From: Tumebacillus lacus
GTDB lineage: Bacteria > Bacillota > Bacilli > Tumebacillales > Tumebacillaceae
Length of the DNA stretch: 64,000 bases
NCBI RefSeq assembly: GCF_026410385.1
Contig: NZ_JAPMLT010000013.1
Location: 62,001-126,000 of the forward strand
Direction: 5' to 3'
The first letter of the stretch is position 1, and each line of letters starts with the position of its first letter. The position numbers and the translations under genes are program-made. Of this stretch, positions 50,149 to 58,558 are shown one piece after another. The notes under the pieces were generated by a model. That model was not told the DNA's origin. It worked only from the letters and a program-made list of their open reading frames with translations, and did no database searches.

Positions 50149-50988
50149 ATGAGCGATCAAAACAAGCATGCGCACGAAAAAGGCATACATAGAGACTTTG
50201 CAAACGACATGACGTACGGCGACTACCTGCAATTGGACAAGGTGCTGTCGGCGCAGCAGCGGCTGTCCGATCATCACGACGAGATGCTGTTCATCATCAT
50301 CCACCAGACCAGCGAACTGTGGATGAAGCAGATCCTGCATGAGATGGGCGTGGCCAAGCAGTGCATCCTGCAGAACAATCTGGAGCCGGCGTTTAAGATG
50401 CTGTCCCGCGTGTCGCGCATCCAGCACCAGTTGATCCAGTCGTGGGATGTGCTGTCGACGCTGACGCCGTCCGAGTATATGGAGTTTCGGGAGAAGCTCG
50501 GGCGTTCGTCCGGCTTTCAGTCGTACCAGAACCGCCTGATCGAGTTTACGCTCGGGCACAAAAATGCGCGGGTGCTCACCGTGTACCAGCATCAACCGGA
50601 GCTGTATCAGCGACTGGAAGAGACGCTGCATGAGCCGTCTCTTTATGACGCGTCGATCATGGCACTGTCGCTTCGCGGGTTGACGGTGGACCAGGCGGCG
50701 CTGGAGCGCGACTGGTCGCTGGAGTATGTCGAGAACAACAGCGTGCGCGAGGCGTGGCTGACCGTGTATCGCGACGTGGAGAAGTATTGGGATCTGTACG
50801 AACTGGCGGAGAAATTGGTCGACATCGACTCGCGCCAGCAACAGTGGCGGTACAACCACATGATCACCGTCGAGCGCATCATCGGGCACAAGATGGGCAC
50901 CGGCGGCTCCTCCGGGGTGGAATATTTGAAGAAAGCACTCGAAGGCCGCTTCTTCCCGGAACTGTGGAGTTTGCGCACGTCTTTATAA
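50149..50988 (+). CDS. kynA: Tryptophan 2,3-dioxygenase
   Basis: 279 aa haem enzyme opening the indole ring of L-Trp to N-formylkynurenine. [37 protein letters not shown] (distal pocket His), [15 protein letters not shown], and [20 protein letters not shown] (proximal haem His, C-terminal GTGGSSG loop) are diagnostic. ATG 50149 has AGGAGAG about 10 bp upstream; an in-frame start 27 codons earlier lacks a site. kynB and kynU are not adjacent, so the rest of the pathway must be elsewhere or missing. Confidence 0.96.
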   Translation: MSDQNKHAHEKGIHRDFANDMTYGDYLQLDKVLSAQQRLSDHHDEMLFIIIHQTSELWMKQILHEMGVAKQCILQNNLEPAFKMLSRVSRIQHQLIQSWDVLSTLTPSEYMEFREKLGRSSGFQSYQNRLIEFTLGHKNARVLTVYQHQPELYQRLEETLHEPSLYDASIMALSLRGLTVDQAALERDWSLEYVENNSVREAWLTVYRDVEKYWDLYELAEKLVDIDSRQQQWRYNHMITVERIIGHKMGTGGSSGVEYLKKALEGRFFPELWSLRTSL

Positions 50989-50995
50989 ACGAGAG

Positions 50996-51032
50996 ACCCG
51001 TTTCGCCAGAAAGAGTGGCGGACGGGTTTTTT
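50996..51032 (+). terminator. Terminator of kynA
   Basis: ACCCGTTTCGCCA pairs with TGGCGGACGGGT (one bulge), then six Ts. Confidence 0.85.
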
Positions 51033-51045
51033 CGTGATTTCGGGA

Positions 51046-51104
51046 TTGACGGGATTTCAAATCGTTGTTATAGTACGACTGTCGAACTATTTCACGGTCG
51101 AACT
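51046..51104 (+). promoter_or_regulatory. Promoter and operator of the marR-MMPL operon
   Basis: TTGACG (51046-51051), 17 bp, TATAGT (51069-51074). Overlapping the -10 is the imperfect palindrome AGTACGAC-T-GTCGAACT (51072-51088), and GTCGAACT recurs at 51097-51104, 16 bp from its first copy. A plausible autoregulatory MarR operator. Confidence 0.65.
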
Positions 51105-51143
51105 GTTTGATTGTACAACTACCGCCCGGAGAGGAGGGTATGT

Positions 51144-51605
51144 ATGCATACATCTATGCTCAAAGAGCTGATTGATCGCTATGAATCGGCTACTTTTACT
51201 GTCAATCGCATCATGAACGCCAAAATCCGCGATCAGTTGCCGGAGAGCATCACGCTGGATCAACTGGGCATCCTCCGGTATGTTCGGGACCGCGGAGTGT
51301 GCACGCCGTCGGAACTGGCCGATTTTTTTTGCGTGGGGAAAAGTTCGATCACTGCGATTGTGAAGCGGCTCGCGGATAAAGAATTTATCAAGCGTCTGGC
51401 CGATGAACAGGACCGCCGCGTGACGTATCTGGCGTTGACAAAGAGCGGCGAGCAACTCGTCTTGGAGGTCAATGACAAGATCGAGGGGATGCTGACCGCT
51501 TTTATGAAACATTTTGAAGATCAAGAGGTGCGCACGTTTATCGGCACGTATGAAAAACTGGCGCAGATCTTGGTTGAGGCAGAAGGGGGGAGATCCAAGT
51601 CATGA
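51144..51605 (+). CDS. MarR family regulator of the MMPL exporter
   Basis: 153 aa winged HTH: LDQLGILRYVRDRGVCTPSE, LADFFCVGKSSITAIVKRLA (recognition helix), wing DEQDRRVTYLALTKSGEQL. ATG 51144 has GAGGAGGG 5-7 bp upstream. Its stop overlaps the MMPL start by 4 bp. The pair resembles Bacillus YdgG-YdgH. Two Cys residues (VCTPSE, FFCVGK) are near the DNA-binding domain and could be redox-sensitive (inference). Confidence 0.92.
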   Translation: MHTSMLKELIDRYESATFTVNRIMNAKIRDQLPESITLDQLGILRYVRDRGVCTPSELADFFCVGKSSITAIVKRLADKEFIKRLADEQDRRVTYLALTKSGEQLVLEVNDKIEGMLTAFMKHFEDQEVRTFIGTYEKLAQILVEAEGGRSKS

Positions 51606-54600
51606 AGACAGTGATCAAAATGCGCTGGCTGATCCTGATCCTGTGGCTTTGCGCAGCGGTGGGACTGTTCCTCGCCGCACCGAACATGGAAGAGCTGGTG
51701 CGCGACAAAGGGCAGATCTCCGTGCCGGACGGGTATTCCTCGTCGACGGCTGCGAAGATGGTCAAGGAGATGAAAGGCGACGCGAGCGGTTCGTCCAATG
51801 AGCAGTCGGCCGTGCTCGTCTTTCATAATGAGAAAGGCATCAACGCGAGCGATCTCGAGGAGATCAAACGCGGCGTGGGTCAACTGAAAGACGGGGAAGC
51901 GAAATACGGGATCACCGAGGTGATCACCCATTTGGACACCAAAGATCTGGAAGAGCAGATGGTGGCCAAAGACGGCAAGACGGTGCTGGTGCTGGTCTCG
52001 GCTTCGATGGAGGGCCGCACCCCGGCAGAAGCGCGCGATGCGCTGTATGAGGCGCTGGAAGGCGTGTCGGTGGAGCACTACTACACCGGCGACTGGCTGA
52101 TCGGGGAAGACGTGATTCAGAGCTCGCAGGAAGGGCTGAAGAAGACGGAGTACATCACCGTGATCTTCATCCTCGCGATCCTGTTTATCGTGTTCCGTTC
52201 GGCGGTGGCGCCGTTTATTCCGCTGCTGACGGTCGGCCTCTCGTATCTGGTGGCACAGTCGGTGGTCGGATTTTTGGTCGAGTGGGTCAACTTCCCGCTG
52301 TCGAACTTTACGCAGATCTTTATGGTCGCCATCATGTTCGGGATCGGGACCGACTATTGCATTCTGCTGATCTCCCGCTTTAAAGAGGAGTTGGCACAGA
52401 GCGAGGACCGGACGGCGGCGATCTTGAACACGTACCGCACGGCGGGCAAGACGGTGTTCTTCTCCGGCCTGGCGGTGCTGGTCGGATTTGCGTCGATCGG
52501 GCTGTCGACGTTCTCGCTGTACCGCTCGGCTGTAGCGGTCGGCGTGGGCGTGGCGGTGCTGTTGATCGCGCTGGTGACGTTGGTGCCGTTCTTTATGGCG
52601 ACGATGGGCAAAGCGATCTTTTGGCCTTCGAAAGGCACGCTGGAGCACAAGCCGAGCCGCCTGTGGGGCGCGGTCGGGAACTTTTCGCTGAAGCGTCCGG
52701 TGTGGGCGCTGGTGATCCTTGCGGTGGTCTTGGTGCCGTTCCTCGCCGCGTATCAAGGGGCGACGTCGTACAACTCGCTGGAAGAGATCGGCGACAAATA
52801 CAACTCGGTCAAAGCGTTCAACGTGATCACCGAGTCGTTTGGCCCTGGCGACTCGATGCCGTCGAAGATCGTGGTCAAAGTCGATCAGCCGCTCGACACG
52901 CCGGAGGGCATGGCGGCTGTGGAGCGCGTGACGCGCGAACTGGATGAGGTCGACGGCGTGAAGACGGTGCGCAGCGCGACCCGTCCGAGCGGCGACCCGC
53001 TGGAAGATCTGCAAGTCGCCGAGCAAGTGAAGCAACTGGGCGACGGACTCGATCAGGGCGGCGACGCGCTGGGACAGATCAATCAAGGTCTGACCGATGC
53101 GAGCACCGCGCTGAAAGACAACCAGCCCAAACTGAACGAAGCGGTGCAAGGCGCAGGCCAACTGGTGGCCGGCACCAACGAACTGAAAAACGGTGTGGTG
53201 CAGCTCGGCGACGGGCTGAAGCAGATCGAAAAAGGGCTCGTCGACGGTTCGATGGGCGCAGAACAGATCTCGGCCGGCCTGAAGCAAGCGAAAGAGAGCG
53301 CCGACCGGTTGAAAGCCGGTTCGGATGCGTTGCTCGCCAACTACCAGGCGATGCATGGCGGTTTTGGAGAGATGGCGAAAGGCTATGCGTCGATCCAGCA
53401 AAACGTCAGCGGCCTGACCGCCGGGATCGCCGGTGTGGGTCAAGGGCTCGACGGGCTGGCACAGAAATACCCGGAGCTGATCAACGACCAAGATTTTAAA
53501 AATCTTCGCAGTTCGGTCACCGGTCTGGAATCGGGTGCGAAAGGGCTCGGCGACGGGCTCGCGCAGTTGAATCAGCAATTGGGCGGTGCTCTCGATGGGT
53601 TTAAGCAAGTCAATGACGGCTACGCGCAAGCCATCGAAGGGCAAAAAGCGCTGTCGGCAGGTCTTGGGGAACTGTCCAGTGCCCTTGTCGGTCTGCAAGC
53701 GGGTCTCGACCAGCTGGCGGGCGGTCAAAGCCAAATCGTCTCGAAAGTTCCGGCTGTCACGGGGGGCTTTGACCAGATCGCCAACGGGCAGAAGGAACTG
53801 CAAAAAGGGTATGCGGACATGAACGGGCAACTGGGTCAGTTGACCGACGGTCTGACCCAGAGTGCCGACGGTCTGGCGCAAGTGACCGACGGTCTGGAAG
53901 AGGCAAACGGCTATCTGTCCGATCTGTCGGCCGGACCGGATAAGCAGCTCACCGGCTGGTATCTGCCGCAAGAGGCGCTGGACAACGAAGACTTCCAAAA
54001 GGCGCTCGACGCGTACATGTCGGAGGACCGCAAGATCGCTTCGTTTGACGTGGTCTTTGCGGGCAACCCGTATGAGATCGACACGCTCGAACGCATGGAC
54101 GATCTGACTGCCGCCGTCGAACGCGCGCTGAAAGATACTGACTACGCAGGTGCGGCCTTTGCGGTGGAAGGCGTCTCGTCGATCAACAACGATCTGCGCA
54201 ACATCTCGGCGGAAGACTACTCCCGCACGGTGATGCTGATGCTGATCGGCATCGGGCTGATCTTAGTCCTGATGTTCCGCTCGATCGTGATGCCGATCTA
54301 CATCATCCTGTCGCTGCTGATCACCTACTACTCGTCGCTGGCGATCGCGGAAGTGATCTTCGTCCGCATCCTCGGCTATACGGGTATCTCGTGGGCTGTT
54401 CCGTTCTTCGGGTTTGTCATGCTGATGGCGCTCGGGGTCGACTACTCGATCTTCCTGATGGACCGCTTCAAGGAATATCGCCATCTGCCGCCGCGTGAAG
54501 GCATCCTGCTGGCGATGAAAAACATGGGCAGCGTGATCATCTCGGCTGCGGTCATCCTTGGCGGCACGTTCGCCGCGATGCTGCCGTCCGGCGTGATGTC

Positions 54601-54778
54601 GCTGTTGCAGATCGCGACGATCTTGCTCTGCGGTCTCTTCCTCTACGCGCTGCTGATGCTGCCCTTGTTCATCCCCGTCATGGTGCGGACGTTTGACAAG
54701 GCCAACTGGTGGCCGTTCATGGGCGAACCGAAACGCAAGGAAGAAGCGAAACCTGCTGCCAAGACGGTGGAAGCATAA
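51602..54778 (+). CDS. ydgH: MMPL/RND family transporter (YdgH-like)
   Basis: 1058 aa. Two MMPL halves: residues ~1-400 with a large N-terminal extracellular loop and helices (FMVAIMFGIGTDYCILLISR) and ~860-1045 (FFGFVMLMALGVDYSIFLMD). The GTDY/GVDY Asp residues are the proton-relay positions. The second extracellular loop (~470-780) is a long run of LxxGLxQLxxG-type repeats, as in YhgE/Pip proteins, which should form a coiled stalk. Exports lipids or hydrophobic compounds by family. ATG overlaps the marR stop. Confidence 0.94.
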   Translation: MKTVIKMRWLILILWLCAAVGLFLAAPNMEELVRDKGQISVPDGYSSSTAAKMVKEMKGDASGSSNEQSAVLVFHNEKGINASDLEEIKRGVGQLKDGEAKYGITEVITHLDTKDLEEQMVAKDGKTVLVLVSASMEGRTPAEARDALYEALEGVSVEHYYTGDWLIGEDVIQSSQEGLKKTEYITVIFILAILFIVFRSAVAPFIPLLTVGLSYLVAQSVVGFLVEWVNFPLSNFTQIFMVAIMFGIGTDYCILLISRFKEELAQSEDRTAAILNTYRTAGKTVFFSGLAVLVGFASIGLSTFSLYRSAVAVGVGVAVLLIALVTLVPFFMATMGKAIFWPSKGTLEHKPSRLWGAVGNFSLKRPVWALVILAVVLVPFLAAYQGATSYNSLEEIGDKYNSVKAFNVITESFGPGDSMPSKIVVKVDQPLDTPEGMAAVERVTRELDEVDGVKTVRSATRPSGDPLEDLQVAEQVKQLGDGLDQGGDALGQINQGLTDASTALKDNQPKLNEAVQGAGQLVAGTNELKNGVVQLGDGLKQIEKGLVDGSMGAEQISAGLKQAKESADRLKAGSDALLANYQAMHGGFGEMAKGYASIQQNVSGLTAGIAGVGQGLDGLAQKYPELINDQDFKNLRSSVTGLESGAKGLGDGLAQLNQQLGGALDGFKQVNDGYAQAIEGQKALSAGLGELSSALVGLQAGLDQLAGGQSQIVSKVPAVTGGFDQIANGQKELQKGYADMNGQLGQLTDGLTQSADGLAQVTDGLEEANGYLSDLSAGPDKQLTGWYLPQEALDNEDFQKALDAYMSEDRKIASFDVVFAGNPYEIDTLERMDDLTAAVERALKDTDYAGAAFAVEGVSSINNDLRNISAEDYSRTVMLMLIGIGLILVLMFRSIVMPIYIILSLLITYYSSLAIAEVIFVRILGYTGISWAVPFFGFVMLMALGVDYSIFLMDRFKEYRHLPPREGILLAMKNMGSVIISAAVILGGTFAAMLPSGVMSLLQIATILLCGLFLYALLMLPLFIPVMVRTFDKANWWPFMGEPKRKEEAKPAAKTVEA

Positions 54779-54790
54779 CGTGGAAAGAAG

Positions 54791-54821
54791 AAAGGCCAAC
54801 TGGAGACAGTTGGCCTTTTTT
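54791..54821 (+). terminator. Terminator of the marR-MMPL operon
   Basis: AAAGGCCAACTG pairs with CAGTTGGCCTTT around GAGA, then TTTT. Confidence 0.88.
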
Positions 54822-54833
54822 GCATTTTGCTCG

Positions 54834-55742
54834 CTAGTTCATTTGGCAGAGGATCTTGCAGACGTTGCGTTCGGCGGCCGGTTGCTGGTCCACAGGCAGT
54901 TTGCGGATCAGGTAGAGGGCGGCGTACGGGACTTTCAGCGCGTGCGGGTCGTTGTAGACCTGCGACCAATAGTCCGGGGCAAACAGCGTCTCAAACGGCG
55001 GGTCTGTGATCTCTGTGTGAAGGTACTCCTCCGGGATGCGGCGGTTGAGCTGCATTTGGATGCGATGGTTGTTCATGCCGCTCTCGGTCAGTTCGGGGTA
55101 GCCGAGGCGGGCAAATTCGTACAGGGCCTGCGCGTGGGTGAGACCGTGTTCCACCTCGCCGGTGAAGTGGTAGCGTTTGCCGTCGATGGTCGCAGACGGG
55201 ATGATTCGTAAGCATTCGGTCAGCGCGCGTGCGCCCAGATCGTCCAAGGAGCGGTACTCGGGGATGTCGGTGACTTGTTTGAGGGTATAGGCGGAATAGT
55301 CGTCGAGGCCGAAGTAGCGGTTGCCGCTTCCTTGTGAGGAGTCGAGCAGGGTATTGAAGAAGCCGGTGACGATGCTCGGGAGGAGCAGGTCCGGGCGGTC
55401 TGTGAACGCCTTCAGAGCAAGAAAGCCATAGGCGAGACCGTGACCGGAGTTGCTGAGGCGGGCGGCGTTGGCACGAAGGCCTTCGATTATGCGGTTCAGC
55501 AGGGCCGGGTCGGGAGTTTCGTTTTCGTAGGGGACGAAGAGCCGGGGAGAGCGGGCGATGAATTGATCGGCCATCCGTTTGAGACCGCTGCGGACGTGGT
55601 CGGGCAGATCGTATTCTTGGTTCATGTAATAGGCGGCCAAGAGAGCGGCACCGAAGTGACCGCCAAACCAGCCAGGGTTGATTTCATCTGAACGGCCTAA
55701 GGCATGGAGTCCAAGCTCCAGATACGTTTCGTTGATCGTCAT
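54834..55742 (-). CDS. Unassigned 302-aa protein, probably all-helical
   Basis: I do not recognise the family. The sequence alternates helices with aromatic/Gly loops (NPGWFGGHFGAALLAAYYMN, SGHGLAYGFLALKAFTDRPD, GLTHAQALYEFARLGYPEL), similar in feel to alpha/alpha-toroid proteins such as six-hairpin glycosidases or lanthionine cyclase-like folds. It has no signal peptide and no clear catalytic pattern. Convergent with the MMPL operon. Function unknown. Confidence 0.75.
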   Translation of the reverse strand: MTINETYLELGLHALGRSDEINPGWFGGHFGAALLAAYYMNQEYDLPDHVRSGLKRMADQFIARSPRLFVPYENETPDPALLNRIIEGLRANAARLSNSGHGLAYGFLALKAFTDRPDLLLPSIVTGFFNTLLDSSQGSGNRYFGLDDYSAYTLKQVTDIPEYRSLDDLGARALTECLRIIPSATIDGKRYHFTGEVEHGLTHAQALYEFARLGYPELTESGMNNHRIQMQLNRRIPEEYLHTEITDPPFETLFAPDYWSQVYNDPHALKVPYAALYLIRKLPVDQQPAAERNVCKILCQMN

Positions 55743-55840
55743 CAGGATCGCCTCCGTAAAAAGGATGGGATTTGATTCCAGTATAAGCGGTGTGTGTTAC
55801 TTTGTATACAAAAATGTATGTTATATATAAAAATAGGTGT

Positions 55841-55882
55841 GAAAAAGAAAGAAGAGTCAACACCCGCCGGATGTTGACCCTT
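55841..55882 (-). terminator. Terminator of the coiled-coil gene
   Basis: On the minus strand AGGGTCAACA pairs with TGTTGACTCT (one G-U), followed by a TCTTTCTTTTTC run. Confidence 0.7.
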
Positions 55883-55890
55883 TGATTCAA

Positions 55891-56244
55891 CTACTGAGGG
55901 CGGCCCCAAACCACTGTCACCAGTTCGGTGTTGAGGGCTGTCTGCTCCCGAATGATCCGCACATCTTCACGAACGTTCTGAATTTCGAACGCAAGACCGG
56001 CGATGTCTGCCTTGAGGTCAGCTCGCACCGCTTTGACCTCCGAGCGGACGTCTTGGATTTCTTCCGTGAGAGTCGCGATGTCCGCTTTGAGTTCCGTACG
56101 GACGGCTTGGATGTCCGCTTTGAGTTCGGTGCGGAGTTCTTGTTGGCTGGTTTGCAGGTCGGTAACGGCGGTTTGCAGGTCGGTGACGGTGGATTGCAGG
56201 GTATGGAGGGCGTCCAGGATGTGTGTGGCGAGTTGGTCGGTCAT
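55891..56244 (-). CDS. Coiled-coil protein, 117 aa
   Basis: Almost entirely heptad/11-residue coiled coil: TDLQTAVTDLQTSQQELRTE, LKADIQAVRTELKADIATLT and VKAVRADLKADIAGLAFEIQ. The recurring LKADI blocks point to internal duplication. ATG 56244 follows GAGAGGAG by about 12 bases; an earlier in-frame ATG exists 16 codons upstream. A TATAAT box lies at 56356-56361 on the minus strand. Function unknown. Confidence 0.75.
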   Translation of the reverse strand: MTDQLATHILDALHTLQSTVTDLQTAVTDLQTSQQELRTELKADIQAVRTELKADIATLTEEIQDVRSEVKAVRADLKADIAGLAFEIQNVREDVRIIREQTALNTELVTVVWGRPQ

Positions 56245-56368
56245 GGGTGGTGATGCTCCTCTCTGTATGGGGGTAAAGATCGAGGGTTGCACTGATGTGT
56301 AATCAGGAACCCGCGTATTTGTGTGAAAAGAGAGGGATGACGCAATAATTGTCCCTATTATAACACAA

Positions 56369-56408
56369 ATGGAGAAAAGGCATAGTTCTCACTTTGCCTT
56401 TTCTCCAT
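56369..56408 (-). terminator. Terminator of the amidase gene
   Basis: ATGGAGAAAAGGCA pairs with TGCCTTTTCTCCAT, a 14-bp perfect stem immediately after the amidase stop. Confidence 0.75.
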
Positions 56409-56413
56409 GAAAA

Positions 56414-58318
56414 TTACTGACTGACAACCTCAACATCCGTCTTCTTCACGAAGGCGAAGCGATGGTTGAAGTGAATTTGATAATACTCGTCCGCCCCTGC
56501 CACCACACGGTAGGTGGACGGCGCATTGAACAATTTGGCGTAGAAGTAGTCGGAGGTCACCGCCTCTGTCGCCACATACGCCTGCTCGGCCGGGATGCGG
56601 TATTGCAACGCCGTGTTCAACCGCGCCGGGATGCCGGCAGCCGTGTAGGCGGCCGCTTCCGGGAAGGCCGACCCGTAGACCGGGATCGAGGTGAGCCCCG
56701 CTTTCGGCTTTACCAGCAGGCCGCTGCCAGGCGAGGTGTTTTTGCCGTTCGGGTCGTGCAGCCATGCTTTTTGGCCGCCGTAGTAGATCGCCGTCCAATC
56801 GCCTTGCTGATCCGCTTTGACGAATCGCTGTCCCGTCACCGCTTTGTTGCCCCAGTCATAGATCTGGTGGGTGCCCGGCGAGCCGTCCGGGTGCAGGGCC
56901 GGATCGCTGATCAGCGGCGCGTCAAAGCTCGGAGCGGTGTGCAGATACACAAAGCTCGCCGGTTGCGGCTCCAACTCGCGCTTGTTGTATTTCAAGTACG
57001 GCAGGTTGGTATGGAAGTTCGGGTCGATCGTCACAACGTTCGAATCGGCTGTCGCATCGCTCGGGTTGAACGATGCGCCGAGCAGCGAGAAGTAGTGCGC
57101 CCAGTCGAAGAACGCGCCCGGGTCCCAGTGCATGCGCGTCTGGTTGTACGGAGTCAGCCCCGGAATGTCGTCATGACCGATGATGTGCAGGCGGTCCAGC
57201 GGCACATCGTAGCGGTCCGCCAGATAGCGCACCAATTTCGCCGACGATCTGTACATCTGCTCGCTGTACCACGTCGCCCCTTCCACCGCAAAGCCCGAGT
57301 GCTCGATGCCGATGGAGTGCGCGTTGACAAACCAGTTGCCTGCATGCCATGCGACGTCCTTCGGGCGCACCATCTGCGTAACTTGCCCGTTGACGGAGTT
57401 TACCGTGTAGTGAGCGGAGACGTAGGATTTGGACAGGAAGGTCTTGATCGCCGATTCGTAGCTGCCTTCCACGTCATGGATGACGATGTAGCGAATGTCG
57501 TTGCCGTCTTCCGGACGGTTGGCGAGGTCGTAGTTGCCGTAGTCTGTCGCGCTGCCGGAGTACTGCTTGTACGCTGCCGGAATGTAGCGGCAGGCGAGGC
57601 CGTTCGGGCAGTCCGCGTCGGAGAGCGCAGCGTTGCGCAGGTGCAGCGGGTAGGCGGTCGCCGTATTGGGCGTGACCGCAGCGGGTGTCAAAACCGCATG
57701 CTGACCGCTGTTGGTGGTGCGCTCCATCCCTTGTTGGATCGTCGCATAGACCGCGTCGGCAAACTCGGTGGCGATCTCCGCCGTGTCTGTGCCGCTGTAC
57801 TTGGCGACCGCTCCGTACCAATCAGCCGCGTCGGTCGGCAAGGTGCCGATCGTCTCGCGCGCGTACTGGGCCAGCAAAGCCGCGCCGCCGCGAATGTTTT
57901 GCGCCGGATCGAGTAGGAGGAAATCCGGGTCGATGCCGAGCAGCGCGGCCGCGGTGTCGAGCGTGTGCAGGGCCGGGTCAAACTCCTGCGAGGCGAACGA
58001 CTCGTCCTCCCCTTTGGCAGCGCTTTCCCCCGCGTACCGGGTCAAATGCATCACGCCGTACCCGCCGGATGTGCTCGGCTCGCCGTCATGGTGCTCCCAA
58101 CGGGATTCGTTGTACGCAACAGACATCAGGATCGGCAGCGGCACGCCAAACTCTTGTGCGGCAGACTCAAAGGCGGTTTGGAGCTTGTTCGGTTGATGCG
58201 GCTGCGAGACGGCAGTCTCCTCCGCATAGACAGCAGGGGTGAAGCCGGTCGGCAAGGCGAGCGCGCCCGCCATCAGCACGGCCAAGAACGAAAGCCGCGT
58301 GCGTCGACGCATGGACAT
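56414..58318 (-). CDS. Secreted N-acetylmuramoyl-L-alanine amidase with lysozyme-like N domain
   Basis: 634 aa. Signal peptide (MRRRTRLSFLAVLMAGALAL...VYA). Residues ~45-200 look like a lytic transglycosylase/lysozyme fold (LPILMSVAYNESRWEHHDGE with catalytic Glu, SGGYGVMHLT, AQNIRGGAALLAQYARET). Residues ~270-420 are an amidase_2 domain: YIVIHDVEGSYESAIKTFLS, VSAHYTVNSVNGQVTQMVRP, DVAWHAGNWFVNAHSIGIEH and LHIIGHDDIP (zinc His residues). The C-terminal ~200 aa carry SH3-like wall-binding segments. AAGGAGG precedes the ATG. Peptidoglycan remodelling or lysis outside the cell. Confidence 0.92.
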   Translation of the reverse strand: MSMRRRTRLSFLAVLMAGALALPTGFTPAVYAEETAVSQPHQPNKLQTAFESAAQEFGVPLPILMSVAYNESRWEHHDGEPSTSGGYGVMHLTRYAGESAAKGEDESFASQEFDPALHTLDTAAALLGIDPDFLLLDPAQNIRGGAALLAQYARETIGTLPTDAADWYGAVAKYSGTDTAEIATEFADAVYATIQQGMERTTNSGQHAVLTPAAVTPNTATAYPLHLRNAALSDADCPNGLACRYIPAAYKQYSGSATDYGNYDLANRPEDGNDIRYIVIHDVEGSYESAIKTFLSKSYVSAHYTVNSVNGQVTQMVRPKDVAWHAGNWFVNAHSIGIEHSGFAVEGATWYSEQMYRSSAKLVRYLADRYDVPLDRLHIIGHDDIPGLTPYNQTRMHWDPGAFFDWAHYFSLLGASFNPSDATADSNVVTIDPNFHTNLPYLKYNKRELEPQPASFVYLHTAPSFDAPLISDPALHPDGSPGTHQIYDWGNKAVTGQRFVKADQQGDWTAIYYGGQKAWLHDPNGKNTSPGSGLLVKPKAGLTSIPVYGSAFPEAAAYTAAGIPARLNTALQYRIPAEQAYVATEAVTSDYFYAKLFNAPSTYRVVAGADEYYQIHFNHRFAFVKKTDVEVVSQ

Positions 58319-58558
58319 GGTAAATTCCTCCTTCGTTGTTTCACGAGTTGAGAAGAGAACGTATTAAATTAATATATTGAAAACTCAGCACTTTCTAATA
58401 ATAACAAGTACAGGAAAATCCATCAAGAACGAGTTAAGTCGGCAGGCTTCCCTTTTTTGTAAATTTTCTACTTGTCGAAGAACTCGATGTCTGCTACTGT
58501 TTATTCAATAGTTCTATTTGCAAAAATACATAGTAAATTTACTCAGAGGTGATTCTAA

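Noticed and set aside
51521-53998. 825-codon open frame opposite the MMPL gene
   Set aside because: Shadow of a real, motif-rich gene; Arg/His/Gln-rich translation without any family pattern.
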